From assembly GCA_050309705.1 (NCBI GenBank), contig JBNRMR010000022.1, positions 1 to 53,712 on the forward strand: DNA of 53,712 bases, given 5' to 3'. The notes beneath the pieces were generated by a model. It was not told the DNA's origin. It saw nothing but the letters and a program-made list of their open reading frames with translations, and ran no database searches. Shown one piece after another: positions 51,294 through 53,712 of the stretch; position 1 is the first letter of the stretch, and each line of letters begins with the position of its first letter. This DNA comes from JBNRMR01 sp050309705 (GTDB taxonomy: Bacteria > Bacillota > Clostridia > Christensenellales > UBA1750). A program made the translations under genes and the position numbers.

Positions 51294-51701
51294 ATGTCAA
51301 GGCAAACCGCCCGTGAAAGCATTATGAAGATGCTGTTTGAAGCAGAGTTCAACATCGATTTTGACACCGACGCAACATTGGAGTTGATCCAGCCCCAGGA
51401 CCTAACAAAGAACGACCGCGCCTTTATATACAGCTTAAGGGACGGTATTTTTGCACATCTGAGCGCAATAGACGCGCTCATCGAAAAGTATGCCCGCGGC
51501 TGGAGCCTTGAGCGTATGGCAAAGGTGGATAAATCCATATTGCGCCTTGCCATATATGAAATGAAATACGGCGACACCCCGGAGGCCATCGCCATAAACG
51601 AAGCTGTGAACATGGCGAGAGTCTTTTCATCGGAGGAATCATCCTCCTTCATAAACGGAATACTCGGTGCCATTTCTCGCGCAGAGCAGGAGGCCGAATG
51701 A
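51294..51701 (+). CDS. nusB: Transcription antitermination factor NusB
   Basis: Partner of NusE/S10 in rRNA antitermination. The 135 residues form an all-helical protein with RQTARESIMKMLFEAEFN, LIEKYARGWSLERMAKVDKSILRLAIYEMKYGDTPEAIAINEAVNMARVFSSEESSSFINGIL, the last part being the RNA-binding and dimerisation signature. AGGAGAAACCGCAC precedes the ATG. The stop codon overlaps the start of the next gene by four bases (ATGA). Confidence 0.97.
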   Translation: MSRQTARESIMKMLFEAEFNIDFDTDATLELIQPQDLTKNDRAFIYSLRDGIFAHLSAIDALIEKYARGWSLERMAKVDKSILRLAIYEMKYGDTPEAIAINEAVNMARVFSSEESSSFINGILGAISRAEQEAE

Positions 51702-52669
51702 AGGCCGTAATTGGACTGGATACAAGCTGCTATACAACATCAGTGGCTGCCGCGTCATTGCAGGATGGTCGCATCCTTCAGTGCCGGCAGCTTTTGAGTG
51801 CCCAGGGCACGCCCGGCCTAAGGCAGAGCGAGGCCCTTTTCAGGCATGTCAAAAACTTACCGGCGCTTATTGGCGAGCTTTTCGCAATGGAGGAAATTGA
51901 GCCGGCGGCTGTCTGCGCGTCCACTGCCCCAAGGCCCGTGGAGGGCAGCTATATGCCGGTGTTTTTGGCGGGTGAAAGCCTGGGCAGAAGCCTTGCTTCG
52001 GCCTTTAAAGTGCCTTTTTATGAAACAAGCCATCAGGAGGGGCACATCACTGCGGGGCTATTGGGCAGCGGGCTGGACGATTCCACCGGCGAGCCGTACA
52101 TTGTTTTGCACCTTTCCGGAGGAACGACAGAGCTAATCCTGTGCGACGGCAAGCAGAGCCTTGTGGGTGGCACCCTGGACATAACCGTGGGGCAGCTTAT
52201 CGACAGAGCCGGCGTTTTGCTGGGCATGACCTTTCCCTGCGGCCCCCAACTGGAAAAGCTGGCGCTGCAGCAAGAAAATCAGCAGGGTGAAGGTACGGCA
52301 AAGGGCCTGATATCATCCCGCGCAAGCGGCCTTCACTGCTCACTTTCAGGCGCAGAAACCCAGATGCGAAAGCTTGTCGGCGCGCTTTCACCAGGGGAGC
52401 TGGCCCTGGAGGTCTTTTCCTGCGCCGAGCGCACCATCTCAAAGCTGATCGTCTTTGCGGCAAAAGAGCTTAAGGTGAACAGGTTTCTGCTGGTGGGTGG
52501 CGTGGCCTCGTCATCACTTTTAAGGAAAAACCTTGTGGTCCGCGTGGCCGGGCGCAACTTGAACATCGGGCTTTTTTTTGGGAAGAGCGAATACTGCTCT
52601 GACAACGCAGTCGGAGTGGCTTTAAATGGCGTTAAAATCTTTCGAGATTCTATACAACAGCATGTTTAG
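51698..52669 (+). CDS. TsaD-like (Kae1/M22) ASKHA-fold protein, likely paralogue of the t6A enzyme
   Basis: The 323 residues show the ASKHA fold of TsaD: VIGLDTSCYTTSVAAASL at the start, SHQEGHITAGLLG with an HxxxH metal pair, LSGGTTELILCDG, and SDNAVGVALNGV near the C-terminus with the conserved Asp. It departs from typical TsaD in its shorter, altered middle (GMTFPCGPQLEKLA replaces the usual GGP motif setting). This gene place, between nusB and folD-xseA, is where many Clostridia carry a second TsaD-like protein. Whether it modifies tRNA is not known. Translationally coupled to nusB. Confidence 0.8.
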   Translation: MKAVIGLDTSCYTTSVAAASLQDGRILQCRQLLSAQGTPGLRQSEALFRHVKNLPALIGELFAMEEIEPAAVCASTAPRPVEGSYMPVFLAGESLGRSLASAFKVPFYETSHQEGHITAGLLGSGLDDSTGEPYIVLHLSGGTTELILCDGKQSLVGGTLDITVGQLIDRAGVLLGMTFPCGPQLEKLALQQENQQGEGTAKGLISSRASGLHCSLSGAETQMRKLVGALSPGELALEVFSCAERTISKLIVFAAKELKVNRFLLVGGVASSSLLRKNLVVRVAGRNLNIGLFFGKSEYCSDNAVGVALNGVKIFRDSIQQHV

Positions 52670-52681
52670 GAGGTAACTACT

Positions 52682-53533
52682 ATGGGAAAACTTATTTCAG
52701 GCAGGAAGATCGCCGACAAAGTGAAGCAAGAGCTGAAAGCCGAAATCGAGGCGCTGGCCGACAAGGGTATCACCCCCGGTCTTGCCGTCATCTTTGTGGG
52801 CGATAATCCCGCTTCGGAAATATATGTGAGAAACAAGGAAGCCTCTTGCAGAGAACTGGCCATAGACTCCAAAGTGGTGCGTTTGTCGGAGTACATCTCG
52901 CAGGCGGAGCTGCTGGAAGTAATCGACGAGCTGAACCATGACAATTCCGTGGATGGAATACTCGTTCAGCTTCCCCTGCCCAACCATATCGATACCGACG
53001 CCATAATGGACGCAATCGACCCCGCCAAGGATGTGGACGGAATCCACGCCATGAACGCAGGCCTTTTGATGGGCGGCCGCCCTGTTTCCGTGGCCTGCAC
53101 CCCAAAGGGCGTGCTTCGGATGCTGAAGGAAGCCGATATCCGCCTTGCGGGCGCAAACGCCGTGGTGGTGGGCCGCTCTAACATCGTGGGGAAACCCATG
53201 GCGATGTTGCTGCTGAACGAAAGCTGCACCGTTACCATCTGCCACAGCCGCACGAGGAATATTGCTGAAATCTGCAAAGGCGCGGATATTTTGGTGGCGG
53301 CGGTGGGACTTGCAAAGTTCATCACCGCGGACATGATAAAAGAAGGCGCAGTCGTCATAGACGTGGGCATAAACAGGGGCGAGGACGGCAAGGTGGTCGG
53401 CGATGTGGACTATGACGCGGCAAAGGAAGTGGCCGGCTATATCACAAAGGTGCCCGGCGGCGTGGGCCCAATGACAATCGCCATGCTGATGGAAAACACA
53501 GTGGAAGCCGCAAAGCGCAATGGAAACATATAG
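52682..53533 (+). CDS. folD: Bifunctional methylenetetrahydrofolate dehydrogenase / methenyltetrahydrofolate cyclohydrolase
   Basis: Interconverts 5,10-methylene-, methenyl- and 10-formyl-tetrahydrofolate in one-carbon metabolism. The 283 residues have standard length and motifs: VGDNPASEIYVRNKEASC with the catalytic Lys and Tyr, DGILVQLPLPNHID, PAKDVDGIHAMNAG, VVVGRSNIVGKPMAMLLL for NADP binding, and PGGVGPMTIAMLMENT. AGGAGGTAACTACT gives a strong start. The last 14 bases overlap xseA. Confidence 0.98.
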   Translation: MGKLISGRKIADKVKQELKAEIEALADKGITPGLAVIFVGDNPASEIYVRNKEASCRELAIDSKVVRLSEYISQAELLEVIDELNHDNSVDGILVQLPLPNHIDTDAIMDAIDPAKDVDGIHAMNAGLLMGGRPVSVACTPKGVLRMLKEADIRLAGANAVVVGRSNIVGKPMAMLLLNESCTVTICHSRTRNIAEICKGADILVAAVGLAKFITADMIKEGAVVIDVGINRGEDGKVVGDVDYDAAKEVAGYITKVPGGVGPMTIAMLMENTVEAAKRNGNI

Positions 53534-53712
53534 TCAGCTTTCCATTTTTGACGGCGCAGCCGGTGGCAGGCCCGTTTTCACAGTGGCCAGAGTGAACGAA
53601 TACGCCAAGAGCCTGCTTACAGGCGACCCTATTTTGAGCGATGTGCTGGTGCGCGGAGAGATATCAAACCTTAAGCGCCACAGCTCCGGCCATATATATT
53701 TCACACTAAAGG
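53520..53712 (+). CDS. xseA: Exodeoxyribonuclease VII large subunit (5' part, cut by the window edge)
   Basis: The visible 64 codons begin METYSQLSIFDGAAGG and continue FTVARVNEYAKSLLTGDPIL and VLVRGEISNLKRHSSGHIYF, which is the OB-fold nucleic-acid-binding start of XseA. It starts inside the end of folD (14-base overlap) and runs off the window. folD-xseA-xseB order is common in Firmicutes. Confidence 0.93.
   Translation, partial: METYSQLSIFDGAAGGRPVFTVARVNEYAKSLLTGDPILSDVLVRGEISNLKRHSSGHIYFTLK

Noticed and set aside
1..53712. CRISPR array or a defence system
   Set aside because: No regularly spaced repeats and no cas, restriction or toxin-antitoxin type genes were recognised; the only CPBP protein has no bacteriocin neighbours.

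Overview
The window reads as chromosome of an endospore-forming member of the Clostridia (Firmicutes) with a fairly GC-rich genome. The evidence is spoVT, a SpoIIP-type gene, an Asp23/AmaP/DUF2273 envelope-stress cluster, a class A-looking RNase P RNA, the dgt / dnaG-rpoD-trmK-nif3-zinc-ribbon-rnpB block, Gram-positive lipoprotein signals and strong AGGAGG-type ribosome binding sites. The family cannot be fixed from the sequence alone. Most of the window is ordinary housekeeping DNA. No CRISPR array, prophage, transposase gene or defence island was seen.

Layout. 1-4.9 kb: the end of an XpaC-like gene, then glycolysis genes pgk-tpiA-gpmI. 5.0-8.7 kb: a decaying carbohydrate locus, with an AraC-type membrane regulator lacking its N-terminus and split by an in-frame amber codon, divergent from a mosaic of glycosidase fragments. 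9.0-17.7 kb: yfbR, a TPP riboswitch with thiT, pgi, a DUF3810 gene overlapping a DUF523 gene tail to tail, a cysteine-rich protein of unknown role, a GH4 glycosidase with its divergent AraC regulator, and spoVT with a sigma-G-like promoter. 17.8-27.2 kb: a PrsA-like lipoprotein, uvrB, then murC-pth-mfd. 27.5-31.2 kb: DUF1614 gene and SpoIIP-type gene (overlapping), a CPBP protease, a small membrane protein and a flavodoxin-fold oxidoreductase.

31.3-39.8 kb, minus strand: a sugar-uptake and degradation cluster with two ABC permeases, a solute-binding lipoprotein, an AraC-type membrane sensor, an (alpha/alpha)6 glycosidase-like protein and an alpha/beta hydrolase. It probably imports an oligosaccharide, senses it and trims it; the substrate is unknown. 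40.2-40.6 kb: five tRNA genes (Val-Asp-Phe-Gly-Cys). 40.8-49.4 kb: a TVP38-type membrane protein, rnpB, the zinc-ribbon, Nif3 and TrmK genes, an AT-richer P-loop kinase-like gene that looks inserted, then rpoD, dnaG and dgt. 49.8-53.7 kb, plus strand: asp23, a MITE-like 203-bp element, amaP, DUF2273, nusB, a TsaD-like paralogue, folD and the start of xseA.

The least expected items are the 203-bp inverted-repeat element between asp23 and amaP, the decayed regulator/glycosidase locus at 5-8.7 kb, the Cys-Gly-rich protein at 14.0-14.7 kb, and the SpoIIP-type protein with a C-terminal membrane anchor. None is a clear new multi-gene system; each is a specific, checkable anomaly.
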